In this document: positions 24,101-35,500 of the stretch, in pieces
Layout: the number at the start of each line of letters is the position of its first letter
Numbering within the stretch: the stretch's first letter is position 1
From: Pseudoscleropodium purum
Lineage: Eukaryota; Streptophyta; Bryopsida; Hypnales; Brachytheciaceae
Assembly (NCBI GenBank): GCA_963969395.1
Contig: OZ017803.1
Span: forward strand, 15,686,001 to 15,750,000
DNA: 64,000 bases
Direction: 5' to 3'
Notes under the pieces: model-generated
Seen by the model: only the letters and a program-made list of their open reading frames with translations
What the model was told of the DNA's origin: nothing
The model's database searches: none
Made by a program: the position numbers and the translations under genes

Positions 24101-26660
24101 ATACTGAGCATCAGACCCCATGTCGGACTGACCAGGATAGACAGCTCCAGTTCTCCCACTTGGAGGTCCGTAGTAGAGCAACCCGCTTGGCGCAGAACCA
24201 TTGCCAAATTGACCAGGGTATAGAATCCCACTAACAGGTCTGCTTCCAGGAGGGGGAGTGAGAGGTCCAACACTCACCTCCTGCCTCGCAATACCCGCCT
24301 GTGATGGTCGCCTTGGATCCACCTCCAAAGTAAAAGGCACAGCTCCTGCATTGTGCACGATGCTGCTGGCGTTACTCACTTGCCTGCTGAAGAACATCTC
24401 CGTCTCATCGTCGAGGATGTGCACTCCCATGAGACTTGCGGCAGCTGCAGATCTGATTGGTCTAGGAGCAACGTCTCCAACAATAACCTCACCCTCAAAG
24501 AAGTGATTTGTATTGATTGACTTGCCTAATTGCATGCCAGTGATAGAGGACGCTGACGTGGTGGTAGGACGGGCTGCAAAAGCACAACAGACGTTAGTAT
24601 ACACATTTAAAATCAGAAGCAGTGACTAGCAAGCAAGCACACTGAGAATTTATTCGATGAGGCTAAATAAACGCACCTTTAGATTTATAGACATCGGTAT
24701 CCAGGCCTGATCCAAATCCAGAAGAATTGGTTCTCATACCAACACCCATAGAAGAGTTTGGGTACCCGAAGCCATTGTCGAACCCGCTGGAACCAATAGC
24801 GGGCATGGATGAAGCAAAGCTACCCTTGTCACCTCTTGACTTCTCGATCTACATTCCCCGTAAAAATGCTTTAGAAGAGTAATGGAAACTTAAACCACGA
24901 GTCCGACAACCATAGAGTATGAAATGCACCTTCATTGAGGGTGAGATTATTCGTCAAAAACAGAATGAAAAAGGAAGACATCGGGAGCCTACAATATATC
25001 TATCAATCTACCTTGGCCAAAGATTTTATTAATGAAAATTCTAAGCCCCGATTTTCAACCAATCAAAAGATCGACACCGCTGACAGACGTTGGTTAGAGC
25101 TGAACAAAATAACTACTCCAACGAATGCTCGAACTCTTGAAGACATTAATCTACATAATAGCAGCACACCTCGAATGCCACGATTTATTGAATGAGGTCC
25201 AAATTGGCATAGTGACTGAGTATAATGACGAACTAATCAGACGATTGAAACGTACTGCCTACAGAAGCACGCTCTAAATAACAACACATACCCTGTTCTG
25301 CTCAATATCATTCGCCTTGTGCTTCATGATATCTTTAGAGTCGTTGACTTTGCTATCAATGATGCGCTTGCGCAGTCTTTCCTCGTGACTCTCCATCTCC
25401 ACGTACGGATCGACTTCCGCATTAGTGGCGTTCTCTTTGTGCCCTAGTGAAATCACTTCATCGAACGCAAATATAAGCTCGAAGGCCATCCGGCAGATAC
25501 CTTCCTCATCGAGGGACGGAACATATTCAGGTACCTGATGTGTGTCAAGGGTTAAACTCAGTCTCATGCCCAAGAAACACTGACCAAGTATATGTACACA
25601 CAAGACCCCAAGCTACATCAGTGGAAAGCGTAATCGATGATCACCATACAACAATAATTCCGCATCTGCACACTAAAACACCTAGAATTTTAGGAATGGC
25701 AGCGTGACAAGAGTGAGTGCGAGGAGGATACAAGCTTTGAAAGCAGTCGTAAGGTTTCCCGATCTTCCAGAATGTTGCTCTGCTTGTTAGTCACCAAAAG
25801 CAGGTACAATGACTCCATTGGTTGATAGACATAACGGACATTGTGTGTCTCGACATGTGTGTGTTGCTCGCCAGTACCAACAAGCTTCGGAAAAGTAGCC
25901 AGCAATCCCTCCATTCGTATACTGAACATGTCCACATATTGCCGAGATACCAGAGCTGCAAACAATATCTTTCCAATCTCAGCTGCAGCTTACAATAAAC
26001 TAACAATGTGAATCCCATTCCCAAACATCAAGGGGAGAGGGACAAAAACGAAGCAACCAAAACTCAACACTGTTTGCTACAACTCAAACTTGCAGAAAGT
26101 TCAAAACCTAAGAATAGATAATTCTTCCAAGAGGCATACAAATAATTGGAGAGACCTGATTGTAGTTGCATTCCAGCTCAACTGTTTCTCCTAGATAAAA
26201 TCTTCCAGTATTTGACCAAGTCCAGACTCTAGATCTACAGAATAATGCCCTCGTTCACATATCCCAGGGTGATCTCTTCCACGATGCCATCAGAAACCTT
26301 GATAACGATCTAGAAACTCAACTCATTCTCTAATGTCCAGTAAAGCCTAAGATGCTCATTGAATGCTCCATAATGCCATAGCATCCACGACACCGATAGT
26401 GATGTCCTATAAACACCTTTCAACTCTCGATTCCACGGTCAAGCTAACGACGTCGAAGTTTCAAACCAGGGAAAAAAGAAAATTTCATGATACCCGTACC
26501 TTTCCCGGATTTGCTCATGATAGCTGCTGCCAGCACCACCTGATGCAATCACGAAAATGCTCACTCAGCTCAAAATACACGCAGAAACTCAAACTACCGG
26601 TCACGCAAAAAGCAATCAAATACACGAACAACTTAATAAGAAGTACAACAAACCTACCAT
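21160..26660 (-). CDS. Delta-COP longin half fused to a novel tail
   Basis: Nine exons join in phase: 26660-26658 (ATG only), 26539-26500, 25955-25732, 25534-25292, 24848-24677, 24573-23231, 22892-22356, 21947-21837 and 21336-21160, giving about 949 residues. Residues 1-227 are plainly delta subunit of the COPI coat: the longin domain ([47 protein letters not shown]) and the linker. Homology persists to GMQLGK and GEVIVGDV (about residue 265). The mu-homology domain that should follow (family length about 510-530) is absent. Instead there are some 680 Ser/Pro-rich residues without a known domain, then a more ordered stretch (about 790-850). The last two exons have good acceptors (tttttgcag, ccctgtag) and agreeing phase, but the exon 7 donor (CTG|gtacac) is weak. 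Reading on to TAA at 22332 instead gives 861 residues. The longin half should bind coatomer partners; the tail's role is unknown. Confidence 0.8.
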
Positions 26661-27950
26661 TGTGGCCGGCTTCAAATATGACCTCCAAATTCACCAAGCT
26701 CCCGGACAATAATCCCGATCGCTACTGCTGTTATCCCCCTGCCTACTTGCTACCTCCGCAGCCCCATTCTTCTCCGCAACGAACACAAACCTCCCTCGGG
26801 AAAAACCACATCACTCCACCAAAATCGGAAAAGAGCTCAAAAAGAGCCGCGCGAGTGACCGAGCGACGACATTCGGAGGCACTCCTCAGATCCGTCAAGG
26901 CAGCAACCGAGATCTAGCAAACAAAGCGAAATGTGGCAGCGAGCGTTCCACAGGAGATGAATTTCGTAGTTCCTTAATTTCGAATTTCGTGACCTCTCCT
27001 TGAATTCACGGTCCCGGATTCCAGATACGAATTCAAATCTTCGAAATTTGATCATCCGCACTAAACACTAAGCTCCTGCCTTCCCCCTAACAAGGAGATT
27101 CCTCCCATTAACCCGTCCCATGAATCCACGACTATTCACAAAAACAAACAAACTTAGCAAATCATCCGTACCGTCATTAACATTAACACCAAACACACTC
27201 AAACTCCACCCAAATCCAAGAAAAAGTGCCTCCACCACCAAGATCTCACACTCAAATTGTGAAAAATCGAATGTAGCTCAATCAATGTAGCTAACTTAAC
27301 CAATGTATCTCTCCTCACCACCGACTCGTCCACCACAACTCCTCGCCGCCCCTAGCCCAAGTAGCACCGAATGCACGAAGAAGCTCCTCTGTACTGTTGT
27401 GGCCCTGCATTGCATGCGTATCCCACGGGATCCCAGTCGAGACATACAGAGCGACAGGGATCTGTTGTTTGTTATCCCACATCCTTCCAATCGGAATGGA
27501 AGCATGCTCGCAATTGAATGGATGCTTGGTGTCGTGGTGTGGCTGCGAGGCTCCGGATCCTCGCAGGCCGCCAAGCCAAGTAGGGCAGCGTGGGCACTCG
27601 ATGCAATGGTGCGCTGTAGGACTTGGCCGGGAGCATGGATGGATTTTTTATAGTTGCTTGCAGCCTTTGCTGCGGGACGGGGCATATTATTAGCAAGGTG
27701 TTGACGCTAATAGCCATCGCCACTTCTTTTACTGGAATGCAATCGAACGACGACGAAGTGGAGGTGAGAAAGACGGGGGTGACCCGCCATAGCCTGTTTG
27801 TAGAGTTACTGTGAGGTGCGAGACGCGGGCGCGGGGGCAGGTGGCGGGGGAGGTCGATGAGTTTCGGCGTGATTCCGGGGAGAGGGTACAAGGTAAACCA
27901 GCCTATGACGGGCAGAGTGGCTGGTTTGGCTTGTTGACATTTTTGGAAAA
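26661..27950. promoter_or_regulatory. Leader/promoter region of the delta-COP-like gene
   Basis: A moderately GC-rich island upstream of the start codon. Bases 26660-27050 probably form the 5' UTR and core promoter. Bases 27300-27900 are GC-rich and open in several frames on both strands at once (up to 139 codons), which points to composition rather than a gene. A 59-codon plus-strand frame from ATG 27635 has a hydrophobic start but no other support. Confidence 0.35.
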
Positions 27951-30900
27951 AAATTTAAAAATTAAATGATATATATATAATTCATATAAAAGACAAAACG
28001 TGAGCAATTGAAATTTTAATTTTTTTTGACAAAGTATGAATTTGTTACGAATGTTTGAAGTGTGCTACCTTCTTTGGCCCAAAAGAACCTCTAGAACCTC
28101 TAGAACTACCCAAAAACCATCAAAAAGTATATATCCATTATGGTCATCTTACCACATACAGCAAGTTCAATATTTCCTATCATAGCTACAATATTTTCTA
28201 ACATAGTCATGACATAAAAGAATAAAAAAAAGCTAGTTCTTGTAATGAATTTATATTAGAAAGGTAGAAATTCCTAAAGTAGTCACTAATAACTCCATCA
28301 GCCATTGCATTGATTTTAGTCACTAACCAACCTAATGAAGTCCTAATCTCATTTATTAATAAAAGTCTAATGTGGTTTGATGTAAAACTGTAATGAGTGG
28401 TTTTCTAAGTGTTTACATTGGGTAGTTTGCACGTCGTGGGCTAGTTTACCTTATTATGGTTTTCATTTGTTGAATCTAGTTGTTGTTAGTTACTTGAAGG
28501 GAGGAGTATCAGAGGGTTTTAGGTAAATACCAGTGAAGGTTTGAGTGTTACGTCACCCTTCCATCATATTAGGAGTTATCATTGGGATTCATGATTAATC
28601 TCACTTATCCACATTCAAGGGAATATCTTTATTTTGAGGAGGATAACCTATTAACCTCAATAAAAAAAGGGGGACAAAATGGTGCCATTCTAAGTCCTAA
28701 GAACATCACCATTAGGCTTGGTGGCTCAACTTGAAAATCCAATGATAAAAGAGTTGATGGCTTAGTTGGCTAATCAACTCATTAGTTGAGACAAACTGAT
28801 TTTAGACTAGGACAAACTTGCAAAACAAGCCGTATTTACAAACTTGGTTGTTTACTCACCTTGCAAAGTGATGACATCTTTACAAGTTTATTCACTTTTC
28901 AAATACTAAGAACATGCTTTTAGAGTATAGACAGTAGTCTTAGAAAAAACTTATTTGGGCAAATTTGAAAATGAATCTTTGATATTTAATAATAAAAAGG
29001 ATCAAAACGAATTTAAACTCCTAATGGACATAGTATGTTTTTAAAAAGAAGTTGTTAAGAACTACCATTTTTTACTCCATTGACCAAATTAAAAATTGAA
29101 ACTTTTTTTTGGAACTTAAACCATACAAAGGTATATTAGACTACTATAGCAATGTGTAGAAAACATTTCAAACCATTAAACATTGTGGATTGATATATTA
29201 TAACATTTGAAGTTTGTAGAAAAGTTCTTTTCATTTCTACATAGGTAGCAAATTTTGAGCCCTATTGAAGTAAAACATTTGCTCCAAATGAATTTTCATC
29301 TTTCTACCATTTATTTCTAGATTGTTAAGTATAGTTAAGCAAAATTTCATCACTACATATGGAATCTAACTTACTCTAAATCACCTTGCAATACTAAGAG
29401 GTCTAACATCAAACAATATACCACCTAATTTTTGATGATTTTTTGAGTACTAGGAATTTTTTTGGAAAATTGGAAAAATTAAAATATGAGCTCCATCATT
29501 GTCTACAAGTTCAAATTTTTTCAGAGCAAAAAAAATTGGGTCTCATTTTTCCTATTCTTCGCTTTCCAACATGTATTCCCTTTTTCTTTACTATATTTGT
29601 TCCCCCTTTTTGTTTCCTACCAAGACCCCCTCTGAGGCCCTTCTATAAACAAATCCAAGTCCCCAAGATTCCTACTAAAATCCCATTTGAAGAAGACCTT
29701 GGATTGGCTCCAAGTGAACTGTCATATTCATTAGTGTTGGATTCCCTCTTCCCATTGAGAAGTTGTTTCCCACCCAAGCCCCTCACTTTAAGAGGACCTA
29801 TAACTTTTTATCTAGACATCCAATTGAGATAAAAAAAAATAAACATTACATAAAGGTTATTCTAGTGCCTATCTTGTATCAAACATTCAATATCATTTAT
29901 GTTAAATTGATTTCAAAGGTACCTAATTCAATTTCCAAATGGTAGTTCAATGACCACTTGGTACTTGAGGTGTTAAATTTATAGAATATATTAAATTCAA
30001 CTCAAGAGGTTTTGTTTTTGGCAATTGGAATCAAATCAAATCAAATCCAAAAAATGAATAATTGAAGGCTACAATTGACTTTGACCAATTCCATAATCTT
30101 TACAAACTAGTTTTAAAGTCTATTTATTTCAAACTCCTAGTCATTGTCCATTGTTCAAAGAAGTATTTCAAGAATATTTCTATGTTTTTGTTGCAAGAGT
30201 AATTTTGTTGTACATTTCAAAAAAAGTAAGAAGGAAATTAGAGAGCCCCAAAGTACATATACTAGTTCTATTTGCATGTTTTAAGAGACTATTGACACTC
30301 ATTTTATTTATTTAAATTTAAAATATCAAGTTATAAGTGTACACTAGTTGAAAACTTATTTTTCATGTATTTTTCAACGACATTATTCAAATATATCAAA
30401 CTCCAACTCTACAATGAAGGTTAATGGCACTTGATTATACAAATCTTAAGTTCATTGCAAGTAGACAAGATTACAAATATGGATTCTATCCATTACTTTA
30501 GATTAAAACCAAGCATGAAGGTTGTTTGTTTGAAATAATAAGAATTTGATAAATCTTTATATCTAAATATAAATTATTTTAAACTCAAAAAATTTGACTG
30601 GTTTGATAATAGAATATATTCAAATTTTCTTTTTAGTGCTATAAATCAATCTTTAAAATCATTCATACAACACTTTTGGCATAATCTTTTTTTGAAATTG
30701 TAAAATGATATTTTTTTAATTACATAGATTTTCCATCTAATTTAAAAATGTAAAAGCCCATATTTTGGCAAACTTTAATTTTAAAAACCTACATTTTAAA
30801 TTTCATTCTAAATTTTATTATAATTTTTAGCATTTTAAATGGTTGTATATGGTGGATTTTAGAAATTAATGAAAATAACTTATGAGTGTAAAATCTTGAA

Positions 30901-31332
30901 GATTAAGCAGTGAATTAAAAATATTGTCTTTGATATATACTTAATGAACCATGCCATTTTCACATTAATTTGAATGATTTTGTAGATTTTTAAGAATAAG
31001 TTTTCTTATAATTGCTTCTATCATTGAAGTTGATTGTAGACTCAATTGTAATTTTTATAATGTTGTTTGTCAAATATGCTACAAAATACTATCTAGTGTT
31101 CACATCCAATTTATATATCTACATCTATTTAAATAATAATAAATACATTATAGTATTGTTGCTTTTTAAGAGCCATGATTGCCAACCAAACAACTTGCAA
31201 AAAATTGTATATGCTTTACTATGAGGAATTGGATGCCATGATGAAGGGAATAAAATATATACATATGACAAGTGTAGAATTAAGAATTTTCAATTGCAAT
31301 GACACAACTATTGAAAAAAAATTAAAGTGAAA
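27951..31332. other. AT-rich intergenic DNA
   Basis: About 3.4 kb without a supportable gene. A purine run (aaaaaaagggggac) at about 28663-28676 could be a polypurine tract of a lost LTR element, but no paired LTR was found. A 129-codon frame (29443-29832) is AT- and proline/phenylalanine-rich without motifs. Confidence 0.5.
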
Positions 31333-32533
31333 TTATTCAGCAAACAAAGGTTTCACTTGCGCAACTAACTCTATAGCAGTTAAAAGTTCTTCACTTTCTT
31401 CCGTTGTTGTTTCCACTTCCACTTCAGCCTACAACAAGGTAAACCAACCTTTGATAAGCAAACCACCTAGGACAGAGACCTAGAGAATGATTCATTCCAA
31501 TCTTAATTGCATCAACCCATGACAAAAAAAATTTCAATAAATAAGATTTGGGCTATAATAGGTCAAATTAGTGACCACAATTAATGTCTTAGGTGATGAT
31601 AATGGAGTGATTAGTAACTGCTACAAGAACTTCCACCTTTTTAGTGTAAATTCATCACAGGAAGTAACTTTCCAAAACTTCTTCCACTTATATTTGTAAG
31701 CTTTTTTATGAAAATTTTCAAGGTTTTCATACTATGTAATGCATATAAGAAATGAACATTAGCAAGCATATTGTTGTAATGGACACAAATTAATTGTTGT
31801 TGCCTTTAACTTACCACAGATGCTTCTAGTGCTGCGAGAGCTGTCTCCAACCGTTTCCTGCAGTTGGATATCATCAAACAAGACTCCGCAAGCACATGTT
31901 CCTGAACCATATTTAGAAGGCCGTCTTCAAAATTATTTCAATTGGTGTCATAATAACAATAGAGTTAATTGTAATGTGTGTGCAATGCGGGATGAGGAGT
32001 TTGAGTTTTGGAAAACAAAAGATGAAACTCTTTGGAACATCAAAATTGAGGTCTGATGGAATTTGGTGCCATGTTTTTTTCATACTATTCTTAGTTAAAC
32101 CTTTCTTTGAAACTTGTTTACAAAAAAGGACAAACTTTACAAATAACTCTACTACGCATAAAATTCATACAATTTTCACTTACAACACTCATACATCTCA
32201 CCGTGATTTCAAAGTTCATTTGCTTATCACAATTTTTATTCCTCAAAATGATGTTTTTCGGGTGCAACTTTGTTCACTTAGGTTATTGTTTCTCAATTGA
32301 TTTTGATGCGTCGTCGATACTTTTCTTGCAAAGCAGAGATTGAAATATAGTGTGGTAATAGAAATAGTATGGCAACGCACCTGTTGCTTGATGTCAAATG
32401 GGTCCACGTGAGAATTTTTCATATTATCTGTCTTGACACATTCGCGGTCAGCTTCAGCTTGATAAATTTGTAATTCCTTCATCACCCGCTTACAAACTCC
32501 TGTCTTGATTTTAAGATTCTTTGTGGTTGCCAT
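31333..32533 (-). CDS. TBCA: Tubulin-folding cofactor A
   Basis: Three exons (32533-32381, 31901-31815, 31428-31333) encode 111 residues; Arabidopsis TFC A has 113. All junctions are phase 0 with good sites (caacag|gtgcgt, ttcag|gaac, ctgtg|gtaagt, gtag|gctg). The start MATTKNLKIKTGVCKRVMKEL and the DPFDIKQQ motif closing exon 1 match the plant family, as does the ESCLMISNCRKRLETAL helix of exon 2. The acidic C-terminal helix is shortened and more diverged. The protein is a three-helix bundle that holds beta-tubulin after release from the chaperonin and passes it on for heterodimer assembly in the cytosol. It sits alone, with several kb of AT-rich DNA on both sides. Confidence 0.95.
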
Positions 32534-35500
32534 TGATGACTCTTCTAATTAAAACATAAATTTAATTAACCTCTTTTGATTGAGTCATGAGGTATTTGGA
32601 ACCATTTTCTTTAATTAAATAATGAATTTATTGATTGCCAAACTATTATATGATGATGAATGCGGTTATTTGCTAGTCACACTTTGTAACCTCTTTTATA
32701 TGAAAGTTTTAAAATATAGTCATATTTAAGTTTGTCATTTAAACAATACATTCATTTAAGGGCATTTTTTTAATTGTAGGTTTTAAGTTGAAGTACTTTA
32801 ATGATATCATGTTAATCTATTATGATATTCTCTACACTACCAATGATGCCCAATTGAAGGTTTTAATTTGTAATTGAAAAAAATCATTGTTTGAAAATTA
32901 CCAAGCTATGTTACAAATATTCAACAATTTTTTGTGAAAATTACAAATATTCAACACACAATTAGTTTTGACCCTCATGTCCTTAAATTTTGAAGTCCTA
33001 AGCCATTTTTCATTAAAAAACAAAAACAAAAACAAAAACTCAAAATTTCTACTTCCAACGCAAGGAGCAAAATTTCTAAACATTTTATTTTATTTTGCAC
33101 AATCAAATGTAGACTCTTCTAGCAAATTTACATAAAATGTGTAGAAGAAATTTTAGAAACTTTGAGCAAGTAGTTTGCAAGATATTTGCATTTATATTCA
33201 CTAAGCAATTCCACTATAACTAAGGTCAATCATAACTATTTATAGGCAATAGGATAATCAAATTTTATACTATATGGTTTTTTTTAGGGGTTAATATACA
33301 TAATTATGTAGGATATAATTGTAATATCCAATTTTTTTATAAATTGTTGAAATATTGTGTTGATGTTGATGTGTGAATGTCAAGTTGTGTTGAAAATAGA
33401 TGTATTCAAATGCGACCTATGCTCTCATGATTAGTTAGCCTTTCAAAAACATTTTCACCATTGGCTAAAAAATTCAATATACAAAAAAAATTTATAAATA
33501 AGTTTGCACTTGAAAAAATTCTTCAAAACTCAAAGGTCAATTCTTTATTTTATTAAAATAATACAATCATGGATGAAGGGTTACAAAAATCATTTGAATA
33601 TACAAAAATAAATTTAAAAATAAAGTTGTATCTTGAAAATAACTCTTCGATCCTCAAAGGTCTAATTTTTTTAATTAATTTCTTTTACAAAAACAATGCA
33701 ATTGTAGGAGAAGGAATACACAATATTTTAAGCAATAGTTGAAGATGCACCCATGTCACATTATAATTCCATTGATTCCATAACCATGTCATTCCTTTAT
33801 TTTACGACTTTAGTTGTTTAGCTACAAAATTCCATGACAAAATCAAGTCTATTTGTCTCTTCACATCTACTACACCAAAATTTGTTAATACAAAAATACA
33901 TATCACTAAATATCGCCTAATACATTTTGATATAAAAATTGTGACTAGAATAATTTGATTTTTCTTATAAAGTGTTAGCTTATTTTATGCCAAGAATTTT
34001 TTTTAATAATGTATTTTATACATTATAAAATATAATATATATTCAAAATTATATTACACATTTTCAAGAATGATAATTGATAAAAAATTTCAATTATTTT
34101 TTTGCCAATATATTATTGAAAATTCAATCAACCTTCATTTGAAATGTAGAAGAATATAAATATTACTAGTGGCCTTTGTGAAATTTCTTCTTCTTCCAAT
34201 GACAATCTTTAGATCGGAATTTAATTAGTCAATTTTTGGAGTGACCTTCAGAATCTTTGTATTGACATGTATAGGATTTACTTCACAACCATGGAGTGAC
34301 TTTGAGACACTACAGCTAAAATAAAATGAAGCTAGGATGAAAATAGCAAAATCAAGCTAAGATGAAAATAATGGGATTTCAAAGTCACAAGATTAAAATT
34401 GAAGCCTACAACATTAGAAGATTTTTGGGGCCTTTGAATGCTTGCGAGTTATCACAACTTGCAAACATAGGAAACTGGTTCAGCGCAATAGTTTGTTGTG
34501 GCCAAGACCCTGCCATGTCATTGACCCAATTTTATTTTTTTTATGAAAAAAAATTCTGACAACGGGCCATTCTCCTCGCTGCGGGGAACAGGCCTGAAGT
34601 AGGCTTTTGGACCCCCCAAAACTCTTTTAATGTGTCTTTTCAATTGAGGGAGTTCAAAAGATTTTGAGGGAATTAATGAGAACATTTGGGGTTTAACTAA
34701 TTTATGAAACAAAGTTCAATAAAAATTTGAGTTTAAAAATAAATAAAAGATGTGATTTGAAAAGTTTTTGAGCCAACTTATGAAATTCTATGTTGATAAA
34801 TATAAGGTGTACTTTGTAAGTATGGGGGTCATTTGAAGTGATGACCAAGAAAATGGTAGAATGAAGCCACAATGTGAATTTTGAGGGTCCATGACTAAAA
34901 TTGAAGCATAAAGAGAATCCAATGTCTATTCAATTGAAGGAGTTGAAAAGTTTTGTGATGGAACCAATAGAAATCTTCAAGGTCGAATTTGATACAAAGG
35001 CTGGAAGAATTTGAAATTTAAAAAGAGAATTCAAAGGAGCAAGTTTGCAACCAAGGGGAGTTAATTGAAGGACTTAAAAAGTAATTTGTCAAAACCAATA
35101 GAAACTTTCGAGGTTCAATTAAATTCTAAAGCTAAGGCCATAAAAATTTGAATTTGAATTTGAATTCAAAAAATATAAAAGTTGAAAGGGTTCACTTTGC
35201 ATTTGTAGGGTCTAAAACTTTGGGGGGGGGGGGGGGGGGGGTATATTGACAAATATAGAATTTATTACCAAGCTATTAGTCAATGCACACCTTCAAAGTT
35301 CAACAAAATAAATTTATAGTTTTCAAACTTCTATGTCAATTAAATTCTAGAGACTTTTAATTGTCTATGGCTGAGCTTATAATTCTTTTTTCAAAATTCA
35401 TTTTGAAAGTACCTATGAATGTGATTTTTTGCACTATTTTTAAAGATATAATTACATGTCTTCTATTACTTGTAAAATTTTCACATTATTATTATTTTTT

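Noticed and set aside
23309..24506. Plus-strand and alternative minus-strand frames over exon 6 of the delta-COP-like gene
   Set aside because: They are shadows of a 447-codon exon whose phases agree with both neighbours.
27296..27891. Overlapping frames of 98-139 codons on both strands
   Set aside because: Simultaneous openness in several frames of a GC-rich promoter-like island, with no recognisable protein feature, suggests composition only.
28655..28700. Polypurine tract and possible LTR start
   Set aside because: No matching second LTR, primer-binding site or retrotransposon protein was seen within the window.
29443..29832. 129-codon plus-strand frame rich in Phe and Pro
   Set aside because: Likely chance in pyrimidine-rich DNA; it has a stop right after and no similarity I recognise.
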